64,000 bases of DNA, taken from the NCBI GenBank assembly GCA_937146725.1, contig CAKZRU010000071.1, positions 37,035 through 101,034 on the forward strand, given 5' to 3'. This stretch comes from an uncultured Myxococcales bacterium. GTDB taxonomy: Bacteria > Myxococcota_A > Bradymonadia > UBA7976 > VGTA01. The notes below the pieces were generated by a model. The model was not told the origin of the DNA, did not search any database, and saw only the letters and a program-made list of their open reading frames with translations. Shown here one piece after another: positions 44,517 to 54,200 of the stretch. Position 1 is the stretch's first letter. Every line of letters starts with the position of its first letter. The position numbers were made by a program, and so were the translations under genes.

Positions 44517-45632
44517 TTATCTACTAAATTTAGACATTTTTAAGGGAATTTGAGCCTGGTCAAAGCAAACTCTTTGTCCCATGTACTCACTCCCCCATGC
44601 TTCAAGATGTAGTTTTTGCTCTGCAAGATAAATGTATAAATAATGCGCTCTACTACTAAAGACCTGTCTTTGACGATCATTTTCTTGTTTGGATGATGTG
44701 CTTTGTTTCCACGAAAGATTGGGAAAAGGTACTGTTACAGTCGCCCCTCCACCACTTACAACATAGGTAATTCCATGAGGGTCACAGCGTCGCAAGTGAT
44801 CAACACCTTTACTTGGACAAAATCTCTCATAGTCGTGATCATGCCCAGCCAAAACTAAATCAATCTTAAGCTGTTCTAACTTGGGTACTAGCCAATGGCG
44901 CCATCCTCGTTCATCTGAGCCATGATTACCACTCGACCATATTGGTCGATGTTGTACCCACAATCTTGCAGAACTTGCCTGAAGTAAGGTTTTGACTTGC
45001 GCTTTCACCTGCCCTCGCTCAAACAGGTTCTCTACACTTGCTTGAGCCTGTTCTGTTCTTACTTCACTATCAAATAGGAATATAAGCATATCTCCCACCT
45101 TACTGATGCGTAAGGGTGCACTTGGTACATCACTCAAGCCCAAAGTTTCAAAGAGTCCGCCTCGGTCATGATTACCTTTCACGGTCAATAAGGCCAAAGG
45201 GTCAAGTAAGCTTAAGCTCTGTAAGCTCTGCTGCCATTGATGTATACTTTGGCCCTCTTGTACCCAATCTCCAAGATGCAGTAAAACTTTGGCGTTATGG
45301 TGCTTAAAAGAATGAGCTAAGCTGGGCCAACGAGATGATGGACCAAGCCCAGAAGCACTCGCTCGTGTATCACCGACAACAAGCAGAGAACTGTGTTGCG
45401 CTTGTTCTTGTGCAAAGTGTTGAGTAAGCCTGTCTAGACTTAAAGGATCTGAACTAGGCCATGACTGCCAAAGCTTTGGCTTAGCTAATTCAGAAGGCAG
45501 AAGGTTCTGAGTTTTTATCTTGGGAAAAGGTTTACTTAATGGTTCAGTCAAAAGAACAAAGCTCCAAGCCCAAAGCATGGGTAGTCCGATTAACATGAAC
45601 CAATTTTCAACCTTTAACTTATGCAAAAACAA
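44517..45632 (-). CDS. Exported metallophosphoesterase
   Basis: A calcineurin-like phosphoesterase anchored by an N-terminal hydrophobic segment (MLIGLPMLWAWSFVLLTEP). Metal-ligand motifs are in order: GDTR, LHLGDWV, GNHDRGG, QHRPIW and AGHDHDYERF. The later motif and the loop with GGGATVTVPFPN resemble purple-acid-phosphatase-like or PhoD/MPPED enzymes, but substrate cannot be read. The first in-frame start is TTG 45632; TTG 45626 or ATG 45596 are alternatives, since a GAGGGG site precedes the TTGs. It is transcribed in the same direction as the gene at 45702 (69-base gap). Confidence 0.85.
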   Translation of the reverse strand: MFLHKLKVENWFMLIGLPMLWAWSFVLLTEPLSKPFPKIKTQNLLPSELAKPKLWQSWPSSDPLSLDRLTQHFAQEQAQHSSLLVVGDTRASASGLGPSSRWPSLAHSFKHHNAKVLLHLGDWVQEGQSIHQWQQSLQSLSLLDPLALLTVKGNHDRGGLFETLGLSDVPSAPLRISKVGDMLIFLFDSEVRTEQAQASVENLFERGQVKAQVKTLLQASSARLWVQHRPIWSSGNHGSDERGWRHWLVPKLEQLKIDLVLAGHDHDYERFCPSKGVDHLRRCDPHGITYVVSGGGATVTVPFPNLSWKQSTSSKQENDRQRQVFSSRAHYLYIYLAEQKLHLEAWGSEYMGQRVCFDQAQIPLKMSKFSR

Positions 45633-45701
45633 CCCCTCTTTTCATACCGAAAGTCATTCAGGTTTTTAAAAACTAAAAACTCTCCAAAAATGTTCATCTC
45701 T

Positions 45702-46058
45702 TTATTCGGCACTTAAGTCTACTTTGTCTTGGGGGTGTTTCTTTTTTTCTAGAAGCTTATCAGTCACACTTTTGGGTAGATGTAAATCTTTGGGGGTGAT
45801 CAAAGAATTGATCCAGCTATTGTCTTGCTCTTGAGCAGTAGAACCTTGCTCACAGCGACTTGCCAAAATAACACATAAACCGATCACTAAAATAAAGCTA
45901 TTTACAACACCTACTAAAGGGCTTGTTTTAGGTGTACGAGAAAGTGGCCGGCGCTCCCGTCTTTTTCGAGGATACGAATTTTGCACTGCTGATACTTGTT
46001 TTTCGGTGTGTTCAGCCAAACCAGACTCTATAGAACTTTGTTCTTGGGCATCACTCAT
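45702..46058 (-). CDS. Small single-pass membrane protein of unknown function
   Basis: A 118-residue protein. A basic stretch (RKRRERRPLSRTPK, about residues 32-45) precedes one membrane segment (VGVVNSFILVIGLCVILAS, about 50-68), then an acidic/lysine tail. This positive-inside pattern predicts a cytoplasmic N-terminus. I recognise no family. It lies 24 bases after recJ on the same strand, so it may be co-transcribed with recJ. Confidence 0.65.
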   Translation of the reverse strand: MSDAQEQSSIESGLAEHTEKQVSAVQNSYPRKRRERRPLSRTPKTSPLVGVVNSFILVIGLCVILASRCEQGSTAQEQDNSWINSLITPKDLHLPKSVTDKLLEKKKHPQDKVDLSAE

Positions 46059-46082
46059 CGCGGACTTGATCTACTTTCATGA

Positions 46083-47888
46083 TTAGCTAAGTGTGGAAGG
46101 TACTTGTTCAATCGGTTGAGGATCATGCGCTCGAATCCCCTTAAGCATCAAGACGATTTTTCGTACATTTCTAAAAGTATCCCATTTGGCTTGATAGCAA
46201 ATATCGACTAAGCCTTTACATAAATGTTCCTGCTTACCCATGCCCCAGCCGATCGCTTCAGCGGGCATGTTGGGGGGAAGATTGAAATGAAGCTTTAGGT
46301 GTTTACCATGACTCATTGTGCTGCTCCGAGCTTGAATGCCGCGAGTTAAAAAGATAGGTGCTGGATTGCCGTGCCCGACTGGCTCTAAATAAGCAAGCTG
46401 CTCAAGAAGATCTGCATTAACATCTTGAAGACTAAGCTCGGCATCAGCGAGTAAGGGAGGTAATGACCTAAGCTCTGGTGATGAGTCATTAATCACTCGA
46501 TTTAACTCATCACGAAAGGCTTCTAGATTTTCAGATTTTAAACTCATTCCGGCTGCTGCAGCGTGTCCCCCATACGTTAATAAATGTTGAGAACATTGAT
46601 CTAAGGCAGCCTTTAAATTCAGTTTAGGAATACTACGTGCGCTTCCTTTAAGCCTAAAGTCACCATGTGTATCATCACCTCCCAATACAATCGTTGGACG
46701 GTGAAAACGATCCACAATTCGAGAAGCCACAATGCCCACAACACCATGATGCCAATGTGGATCATAGACAATAATCACCGCATCTTGAGCATATTGTTCT
46801 GCCTGCTTAAGCGCTTCCCGCTGAATCTCCTCTTGAATCGCACGTCTTTCTTGGTTGTATTGTTCAACATGCGCCGCTAGTTGACGAGTTTCATAGGCTT
46901 CATCACTAATCAATAGCTTAAAGCCACAGCGCGCATCATCAATGCGACCGGCAGCATTCAAACGAGGACCGAGCTGATGACCAATATTATAGGCACTCAG
47001 TTCTTCAAGCTTGCACTTGCTAGTTTGGCATAAAGAAACAATCCCTGCTTTGCGACTTGCTTTAGCTGTATTTAGCCCCGCTTTAACCAAAGCTCGATTA
47101 ATGCCTTGTAGCTGGGCTACATCGGCAACCGTACCCAAAGCAACAATATCCAAAAGCTTTGAAAGATCGACATGTTGAGCGCTACTAAAGCGTGAATCTT
47201 CACGAACTAAACGACGGATGTGGATTAAAAGCATAAAAGCAACCCCAACCGCAGCTAACTTTTTATCAGGATAAGGACAGTCTTTTCGATGAGGATTTAA
47301 GTGCGCAAAAGCAGGTGGTTCGGGATTTGAAACGGTATGATGGTCAACAATAATCACATCAATCCCTAGTGTTTGGGCATGCTTAATTTCTTCCACTGCC
47401 GATGAGCCATTGTCTACAGTGACAATCAGTTGCGCTCCCCTTTGTGCTAATAAGCTAATCGCCTCTTTATTTAAGCCGTAGCCCTCTTTAAGCCGCTGCG
47501 GAATATACACATTTAATTCTGTATTGAAGGCCTGTTTAACATAGCGCCAAATGATCGAAGAACTTGTGACACCATCTACATCATAATCTCCATAAATTAC
47601 GATATTCTCTTGCTGTTCTAAGGCATCTAAAAGTCGATGAGCCGCTTTATCGCAGTCTAACATTAAGCTAGGATCGGGCAGATCTTTGAGAGAGGCTGTG
47701 AGAAAACCTTGCATTTCAGCTAGGGTCTTAAACCCACGTTGAATCAGCAAATGAGCTAATAATGGATGCACTCCTAAGTCTTTACCAAACTGCATCGCTT
47801 GAGTAATTTCATCCTTATTGGCTGACTTTACTTGCCAGTGTTGATCTATTTCATTCGCTTGTTTAGGCTTTAGCTCGGTGTTACTCAT
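46083..47888 (-). CDS. recJ: Single-stranded-DNA-specific exonuclease RecJ
   Basis: This DHH-family 5'-3' exonuclease acts in RecF recombination and mismatch repair. Motifs: YGDYDVDGVTSSS (I), TVDNGSS (II), IIVDHHTVSN (III, DHH), LGTVADVAQL (IV); DHHA1 with YGGHAAAAGMSL. The C-terminal OB-like region follows. Length of 601 is typical. It is the first gene of a small minus-strand unit with the 118-residue protein and the phosphoesterase. Confidence 0.97.
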   Translation of the reverse strand: MSNTELKPKQANEIDQHWQVKSANKDEITQAMQFGKDLGVHPLLAHLLIQRGFKTLAEMQGFLTASLKDLPDPSLMLDCDKAAHRLLDALEQQENIVIYGDYDVDGVTSSSIIWRYVKQAFNTELNVYIPQRLKEGYGLNKEAISLLAQRGAQLIVTVDNGSSAVEEIKHAQTLGIDVIIVDHHTVSNPEPPAFAHLNPHRKDCPYPDKKLAAVGVAFMLLIHIRRLVREDSRFSSAQHVDLSKLLDIVALGTVADVAQLQGINRALVKAGLNTAKASRKAGIVSLCQTSKCKLEELSAYNIGHQLGPRLNAAGRIDDARCGFKLLISDEAYETRQLAAHVEQYNQERRAIQEEIQREALKQAEQYAQDAVIIVYDPHWHHGVVGIVASRIVDRFHRPTIVLGGDDTHGDFRLKGSARSIPKLNLKAALDQCSQHLLTYGGHAAAAGMSLKSENLEAFRDELNRVINDSSPELRSLPPLLADAELSLQDVNADLLEQLAYLEPVGHGNPAPIFLTRGIQARSSTMSHGKHLKLHFNLPPNMPAEAIGWGMGKQEHLCKGLVDICYQAKWDTFRNVRKIVLMLKGIRAHDPQPIEQVPSTLS

Positions 47889-47977
47889 TATCTGTCCAAC
47901 TTACTTTAAGAACCGATTCGGTTTGGTTTACTTAATATAAACTACATATCACAGTCATTCTGACAATAGAGGTTAAA

Positions 47978-48994
47978 ATGTTTGCGGTTAACATGTTCCA
48001 AGCAGCTCCCCCTTTTTACCTAATTTGCTTGAGCCTTATGATAAGTGCTTGTGCATCAACCCCACCCAAAAAAGTAAGTAAAGCCCCTAAATTGTGGTCT
48101 AATTTAACCAAGCCAATTGAAGCTGTCAGTGATGGTTCTTTAGCCCCAAAGAAAACAGTGACTCATCATGAGTTTTGGACAGAAAGTACCGAGGGCTTTC
48201 CCTTAAGTCGTTTGGAAGCAACCTTAGCTGAAAGTGGCGTATTGGCTGAAAGCTATGGGTCGGATAATCAATACGAAATCACAGTCGGACCGGGAACATG
48301 CAAAAGTCAATGGTTGGCGCTTAATCAAGATTTAAAAACATTAAAGACTGAACGAATCAGCCAATGTTTAAGGCAAAAGATAACTCCGCTTGAGTCACTA
48401 AAAAAAGCCAAGTCCCTTGTGAAAATTACTTGCCAAGGCCTAAGTGGTGGAGGACTTATCGATCTTCATAATATGGTGGTGAGTATCTCTAAGGCACTTG
48501 TGAGTCCACAAGCCCAAGAGGGAGAAAAAGTACTAAACTCTTATCAAGAGCCGACTTGGTTTAACGCGGAACAGGCCCGTTGTGGACAGATTAAAAAACT
48601 TAATCAATTTCTCAGTCAAGACCATCTTAGGTTTGAGGAGACTAAACTTAGCGAGGGGTTGTGGGCTGTGGCGACTCAAGGGATGACGAGCTTTGGGCTT
48701 AGTGAAATCAGTCTAGTGATGATTCCTCAAGAAAGATTAGAAAATGCCAAAGAACGTATTCTTGCTGCTGCTGATTTTGCGCTTAGAGTTGAAGGCTTAC
48801 AAAAGGGACAGTTCATCACCAGTGGTATTGCCAAGGGCATGTATGTTCCCATGTCAGAGCTACAAAAAGAGTATTTAATCCTAAAAAACATCCCTACAAA
48901 ACTAGGACAAACAATGAGTATTGTAGACCCGGCTGCACCGGTCAAAGATCTTGAGGCATTTAAGAAGTTTGTCAGAAAGTTTACAGTTCGCTGA
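47978..48994 (+). CDS. Lipoprotein of unknown function
   Basis: A 338-residue lipoprotein. The signal peptide (PPFYLICLSLMISACAS) has a lipobox with Cys25. An AGAGG ribosome site lies six bases before ATG 47978. The mature part has Cys-containing segments (GPGTCKSQWLALNQDLK; VKITCQGLSGGG) and a mixed alpha/beta appearance; I recognise no domain. It is divergent from recJ and convergent with the acyltransferase, with its own promoter presumably between 47889 and 47977. Confidence 0.75.
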   Translation: MFAVNMFQAAPPFYLICLSLMISACASTPPKKVSKAPKLWSNLTKPIEAVSDGSLAPKKTVTHHEFWTESTEGFPLSRLEATLAESGVLAESYGSDNQYEITVGPGTCKSQWLALNQDLKTLKTERISQCLRQKITPLESLKKAKSLVKITCQGLSGGGLIDLHNMVVSISKALVSPQAQEGEKVLNSYQEPTWFNAEQARCGQIKKLNQFLSQDHLRFEETKLSEGLWAVATQGMTSFGLSEISLVMIPQERLENAKERILAAADFALRVEGLQKGQFITSGIAKGMYVPMSELQKEYLILKNIPTKLGQTMSIVDPAAPVKDLEAFKKFVRKFTVR

Positions 48995-49050
48995 GGTTTC
49001 GTACGCACGCTTAAAGTTTACTTTTTAACAATTTAAAGGCTCTTTTTTAT

Positions 49051-49953
49051 TTAACCAATTTCAGGCCAAGTACCGTGTGTATAAAAGTGATCTAACAGCT
49101 CATCTTTTTCCCGCCATCTTGCTTTGAGCCATTCAGCAAGCTCTGCATCATCTGTAGGTAAGTCACTCACGGGATACCGACGAACAAATAAAGCTACCTT
49201 GGGTACATCACCACGGCACCACTGCCATAGATTAGGTACACCGTCGATATAAGCGATTGTGGCATCATAAACAGCATCTAAGTGACTTCGTAAGGCATCG
49301 GTTGTTAAGCAAAAACCCTTGGTACGAGGCAGTAATAGATGCTTCAATGGCTCTACTCCAATCGACCGTGCATATTCTATGCTAGCTTGGTGCTTATGAG
49401 GCCTAATACGAGTGCCTTCAACAAAGGATAATGTCCAAATCGGAATCTGTTCTGCTTCAAAGCGAGACAGCTGCTTATAAAGCCTATCCTTATCCTTTTT
49501 CCAATCTCGTTTTAAAAAGATACAGTCTAGAAAAATCATGCCCCAACCAATACCCGGTACATATTTAATCACATCTTTTACAAACCACTTAAGATCACCA
49601 ATACGTCCTTGTCGTCTAGCTAACCTAAATAGAGTGTTAATATCTGTCATGGCTTGATGATTGGCCGTCACCATAACATTTTCTTGGTAAGGTAATGCAT
49701 CCCCAGCAATTTGAACATCTATCCCCCAAGCTTCGGCCATGATGTCACTTAGTCCCCACCAAAAGCCTCCAATCCAACGATTCATCTTTCTGACAAAGAC
49801 CCGTGATAAGGGTAAAAATAAAGCCGAAAGCATTTGTAATGCATTACACAGCATTAATAAGGACAGGGTAATTCCTAAAGCGATAAGGGCTTTAGTATTC
49901 CTTAATAGATTAAGAATACGTCCTTTAGGCTTTGATAAAGGCGGTAGTGGCAT
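49051..49953 (-). CDS. Acyltransferase of the PlsC/YihG (LPLAT) family
   Basis: A membrane-bound acyltransferase of 300 residues. The NHxxxxD motif is TANHQAMTDI. EGTR with the following conserved segment is FVEGTRIRPHKHQ. The layout with FVKDVIKYVPGIGWGMIFLD and the KRDWKKDKD segment matches YihG-like lysophospholipid acyltransferases, which place acyl chains on glycerol-3-phosphate lipids or related lipids. Two N-terminal hydrophobic helices anchor it. It is downstream of the RDD protein on the same strand (100-base gap). Confidence 0.88.
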   Translation of the reverse strand: MPLPPLSKPKGRILNLLRNTKALIALGITLSLLMLCNALQMLSALFLPLSRVFVRKMNRWIGGFWWGLSDIMAEAWGIDVQIAGDALPYQENVMVTANHQAMTDINTLFRLARRQGRIGDLKWFVKDVIKYVPGIGWGMIFLDCIFLKRDWKKDKDRLYKQLSRFEAEQIPIWTLSFVEGTRIRPHKHQASIEYARSIGVEPLKHLLLPRTKGFCLTTDALRSHLDAVYDATIAYIDGVPNLWQWCRGDVPKVALFVRRYPVSDLPTDDAELAEWLKARWREKDELLDHFYTHGTWPEIG

Positions 49954-50053
49954 AATCTTAAGCTTTCTCAGCGTAATGATGAGTAAATGATGAGTAATGA
50001 TTTCCTGAGCCAGTTTATAAGCTAATTTACAGGTTTATGAGTCAAGCATTTAA

Positions 50054-51025
50054 TTAATGGACAGTACTTTGTGGCTTTAATAATTCCAAAGCCTGTCCCT
50101 TTTGCTTTTTGCTCTTTTTTCCATCATCAACTTTTACCGAACGTACAGTAATGGTTGTTATGACATTAGGTGATTTAGCCAAAGCCGCATAGCTACGCTC
50201 CATCTGTAAGGGAGAGTCAAATCTCATGACCACTCTACAAGTCGTGTAGCTGCCCTTTTTTTTATCTGAAAGTTGGACTTGGTTAGGGTGCACATTAGGA
50301 ACATATTGTGCAAAGGCATCAAAAACTTGTGCTTCGACTTCTGCGCTGTCTTTTACATAAATATTAAGCTCTACTGCACAAGGGAAGTCACTTCGTTTTA
50401 AGGTCGCTTTGGCAGTACGCTTAATCGACTCACTCATCCCCTGCTGAACTTCGCTACTTTGGGTTTCGGCGACAATCTCTGCCTCTGACTTACCTTTTGA
50501 TAATTGGGAGATGTCGGTTTTGGGGGCTTTTTTAGGATAAACGGCAACCTTTGCAAATTGGTCATGAACGGCTTGTTTTTCTTTGCCAAAAGCCGCCACT
50601 CCACTCAGAGCAAGAACAGCTAGCCAAGCCAATACTCCCCAGTAAAGCAACTCGGTACCACTAACATAGTAGAGAAATAATACCACTGTCCAAGCATGCT
50701 TGAACATAAAGCGGCGAAACAAGGCTTCGCTTGCGGGAGTCATGCCATTATCTGCCCGAATCTCAATCCCCATAAGTTGCTTTCCAAGCGTTTTATTCAT
50801 CATTAATTCAGAAGAAAAATACAGCATATACAGCAATAAGACCGGAAAAGAGATTAAGGTCGCATTAAATTGAGCACCACTGCTGCCTAAAAGCGAATAT
50901 GTTAAGTAATCAATACCACTGACTAAAGCAGCGGCCAAGCCCGCAAATAAACCTAAATCTAACATTAGAGCTAGGGCGCGCAATAGTGGAGAAACACGAG
51001 TGGCTGAAGGATCTTGTTTTTTCAT
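50054..51025 (-). CDS. RDD-family membrane protein
   Basis: A 323-residue protein. Residues about 10-160 are an RDD domain with Arg/Asp-containing membrane helices (LLRALALMLDLGLFAGLAAA; TLGKQLMGIEIRADNGMTPA; VHDQFAKVAVYP). The remaining 160 residues (160-323) are predicted cytoplasmic, alpha/beta, with VELNIYVKDSAEVEAQVFDA and CRVVMRFDSPLQMERSYAAL. RDD proteins are transporters or of unknown role; the substrate cannot be read. It may form a unit with the acyltransferase. Confidence 0.8.
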   Translation of the reverse strand: MKKQDPSATRVSPLLRALALMLDLGLFAGLAAALVSGIDYLTYSLLGSSGAQFNATLISFPVLLLYMLYFSSELMMNKTLGKQLMGIEIRADNGMTPASEALFRRFMFKHAWTVVLFLYYVSGTELLYWGVLAWLAVLALSGVAAFGKEKQAVHDQFAKVAVYPKKAPKTDISQLSKGKSEAEIVAETQSSEVQQGMSESIKRTAKATLKRSDFPCAVELNIYVKDSAEVEAQVFDAFAQYVPNVHPNQVQLSDKKKGSYTTCRVVMRFDSPLQMERSYAALAKSPNVITTITVRSVKVDDGKKSKKQKGQALELLKPQSTVH

Positions 51026-51145
51026 AAGCGGTCTACCGAATCAGTGATCTAATCTTTAAAACGAGAAGATCTTAACAGTTTAGCGCTTTAAAAGGAAGCT
51101 AGAGAGCATAAGAACAGTAAATACTCATTCTTGGTTTATTTCTTT

Positions 51146-51171
51146 GTTTGCTCTCTCTGTTTGCTCTCTCT
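51146..51171. repeat. Two-copy 13-bp direct repeat
   Basis: gtttgctctctct occurs twice in tandem between the alpha-2-macroglobulin 3' end and the RDD gene. Confidence 0.85.
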
Positions 51172-51217
51172 GTATATGATCCAAAGTAAACTCTTAAAAA
51201 GTTGGTTTTCTGAAGTT

Positions 51218-54200
51218 TTAAGGCGCGGAACCTACCCATAAATACCCACCATCTGAGCGTCCGAAGTGCTGTGGTGCATACATCTCTTCCACAACAGCTG
51301 CCGGACGCATAAAGCGTCCAACCGTACTTGCTTTAGTGATGTACTTAAATTGGTAGGTCCCTTTTCTAAGACGGTTGGCAAAGAGTAGAACTCTATCATC
51401 TCTTAACTCAACATGATCAAAAACATGCCATTCGCTTCCCTTGGCCGGCCCATAAAACTGAGAGCCTTTTAAACTTTGGTCAACGATTTCTAAACCGGAA
51501 GGCAAAGCATCATTAATGACTAAATAATGGGCTTCATGAGGCACTTTTAAAGTCAATGTGACCTCAACTAAATCACCTAGCTGATAACTTAAGGTCTTGG
51601 GAAATAAATCTGGATCTTGGTCATCTGCCTTTTGACTAAATAACTTTCGTCTTTGTGCATCGCTTGTATTTGCTGGCAACTTTAGCCGGTATTCTCTTTC
51701 CAAGATATAACCTCGATTGATCGACTCTTTTTGCACCACCTGTGGGTATTGAGTAATTCTTGCCCCGTAATAAAGTCGACCTTGCCCAGTTGCGCTGATT
51801 CCAATGCCTTCAGTCTCCATCATGTGCTGTTTAGATTTACCTTGTACTACACCTTTGAGATTAAACTTGCGTTTCACACTGATGAGAGGTGAATCAAAGC
51901 CTTTGATGTCATGCGTGGATAAGGTGGTTTTAGATCGCTGCCCAGCTTGATTAACCAGCATTTCAACATTCACATGCATATCGGGAGTGACCGACTCTCT
52001 CACCGCTAAATAATCTCTAATAGCTAAAAGCGTAAAGGCCGTAGCTTGAGTATTAAGATACTGACGTCCCTTGTTTTTTTGAGCAATGGTCCTCAGTAAA
52101 GGTAGAGCTAATTCATGTTCTGGCTCAACGCGTAACATAGCCATTAAAGCTAAGGCAAGCTTACGACGACTTGAGTCAAAGCTCCACCATGCCCATGCAT
52201 AATTTCTATCAGCAAGTTGCACTCGCTCTCCATCAAAACTAAAAGAACGCATCGCATCTTTGAACAAGGCTTTGGCTGTTGTGAGGCGAGCTCCTTTGCT
52301 TGGTTTTGTAATCGGTCCGGCCATGCTGGCAGCGAGTAAAAGCTTAGCATTTAAATTAAGGTCCTCAGACATGGAGTATAACTCTTCTTCAAGAGCGTAA
52401 TCAGGCGTTGCATACTCAGACTGAGCAAAACTTAAAAAAGCGCTCAATTCAGGACGCACATTATACTCTCCGCGATTCTTTAGCTTAAAGCCATGTGGTC
52501 GAGAAAGCTTTAAGAAACGCTGTAAGCTTTTCATATTGACCATGTCGTTCTTATATCCTGCTTTGACCAGCTCGTTAATCACAACAAAAGCATAAATATT
52601 AGACCAAAGATTAATCTTAGCATTGAAGCTCATCCAATAACGAATACCACCCGAGTGATTTTGCATGCTAGCGACATCATTAAAATAACTCTGAATCACC
52701 TTTTTAAGTCGCTGATCACTTGGGATTGAATGATCTTTTCGATTAAATACTTCCTCTAAAGGTAGCTTAAGAACTTGAGCAAGAGCAAAGGGTAAGATCC
52801 TAGAACTACGTTGCTCTAAGCAACCATAAGGGTATTCGATTAAAGCGACCACATCATTGAATAAATTGTTAATCACACTCACGCCAAAATCAAGCTGAAT
52901 CTGTGCCGGTAAGGTTGGTAATACTACTCCTAATTGATCTTGCCCATCTTCCTTTGATGTACTTTGTCTTAGATCAATCACGGCCGTTTCTTCTTGTCCT
53001 TTTGGCAGAGCAACAAGTTCGCCAACTTGTGCAAAATGTTCCGGAGCAACAGGTACTTGGGCTTCAAGTTCATGTTCAACTCGATCTTCAACTTTACCAT
53101 TACGGTATAAAGTCAAATTGACCTTGACCTTGCCTAGTCCTGTGACTTTGTACGGAACTGAAACAACTTTATTATTACGCCTTGGAACAAGAGACTCTGT
53201 TTCGGTTATTCCCAAAGCTTCTACCGGCCCTTCAAGTTCAAACTTAACTTTAAGAGTTTCATCGCTATCCATAAGGCTACTGATCATAGCCCCCATGTTA
53301 AAACGATCACCTACATTTAAAGACCGAGGAAGCACAGCTTTAAGCATCAAGGGTAGATTCACTGTCACTTTAGATGAGCCACTGCCAGCCCGTAACAGAT
53401 AAGGCAGTTGACCCTTTGACTTTGGAGGATTTTGTTGACCATTAGTCGTCTGAGTTTGTCGTTCAGACACCGCTACCGCAAAAAGTTTAAAGGTAGTGAG
53501 GTCATCACTTAACTTTTGAGTAAAGCTGACTTGTCCACTTGGGTCTACTTTTTGCACGCCCAAGAAAAAAGGAGTTGCTTTAAAATTAGATCGACCATTT
53601 ACGCCTAGATCACCTTCACCACCACCTCCTCCTACCGGATACCCCTTATTACCCATCGTGGCATGCGCAATCATCTGAGTTAAATGGCTATAGGTATCAA
53701 TCCGATTTTTTCGATCATTATGAAGCATGTCAAAAAGATTAGGCGCCTTAAAGTCAGTCAGTCGTACCACGCTTTCGTCAAGAGCCCATAAATAGACTTC
53801 ACCTGCCACTGCTTGGTTCTGCTGATCACTCACCTTGACTTGAACTGTGATCGAATCTCCGGGCCGTTTTTCTTGTGCATCTGGAGTAACCGTTACTTTT
53901 AACTCTGCTTCAGAAAGACGTACTTGGATTTCCTCTGAGCCATAAAACTCTCTCGCCTGTCCTAAATCACTCACTTGGTCGTCATCTTCATATGAGTGTT
54001 TTTTTGCTGATTGGAAGGGAGCAGGATTGGTTGATGACTTTACATAGGGCAAGGATGATCGAGGTTGAGTTAAAGCAACCTTAACCCAAGCATTTGGCCC
54101 CATTTCTTCTGTAATCGGAATCTTGATTAGGTCTGCCGGCCCAACTTTTTGTCGTTTAGAATAAACGATTGTTTCACGCTCTACAGTGATCCATACTTCG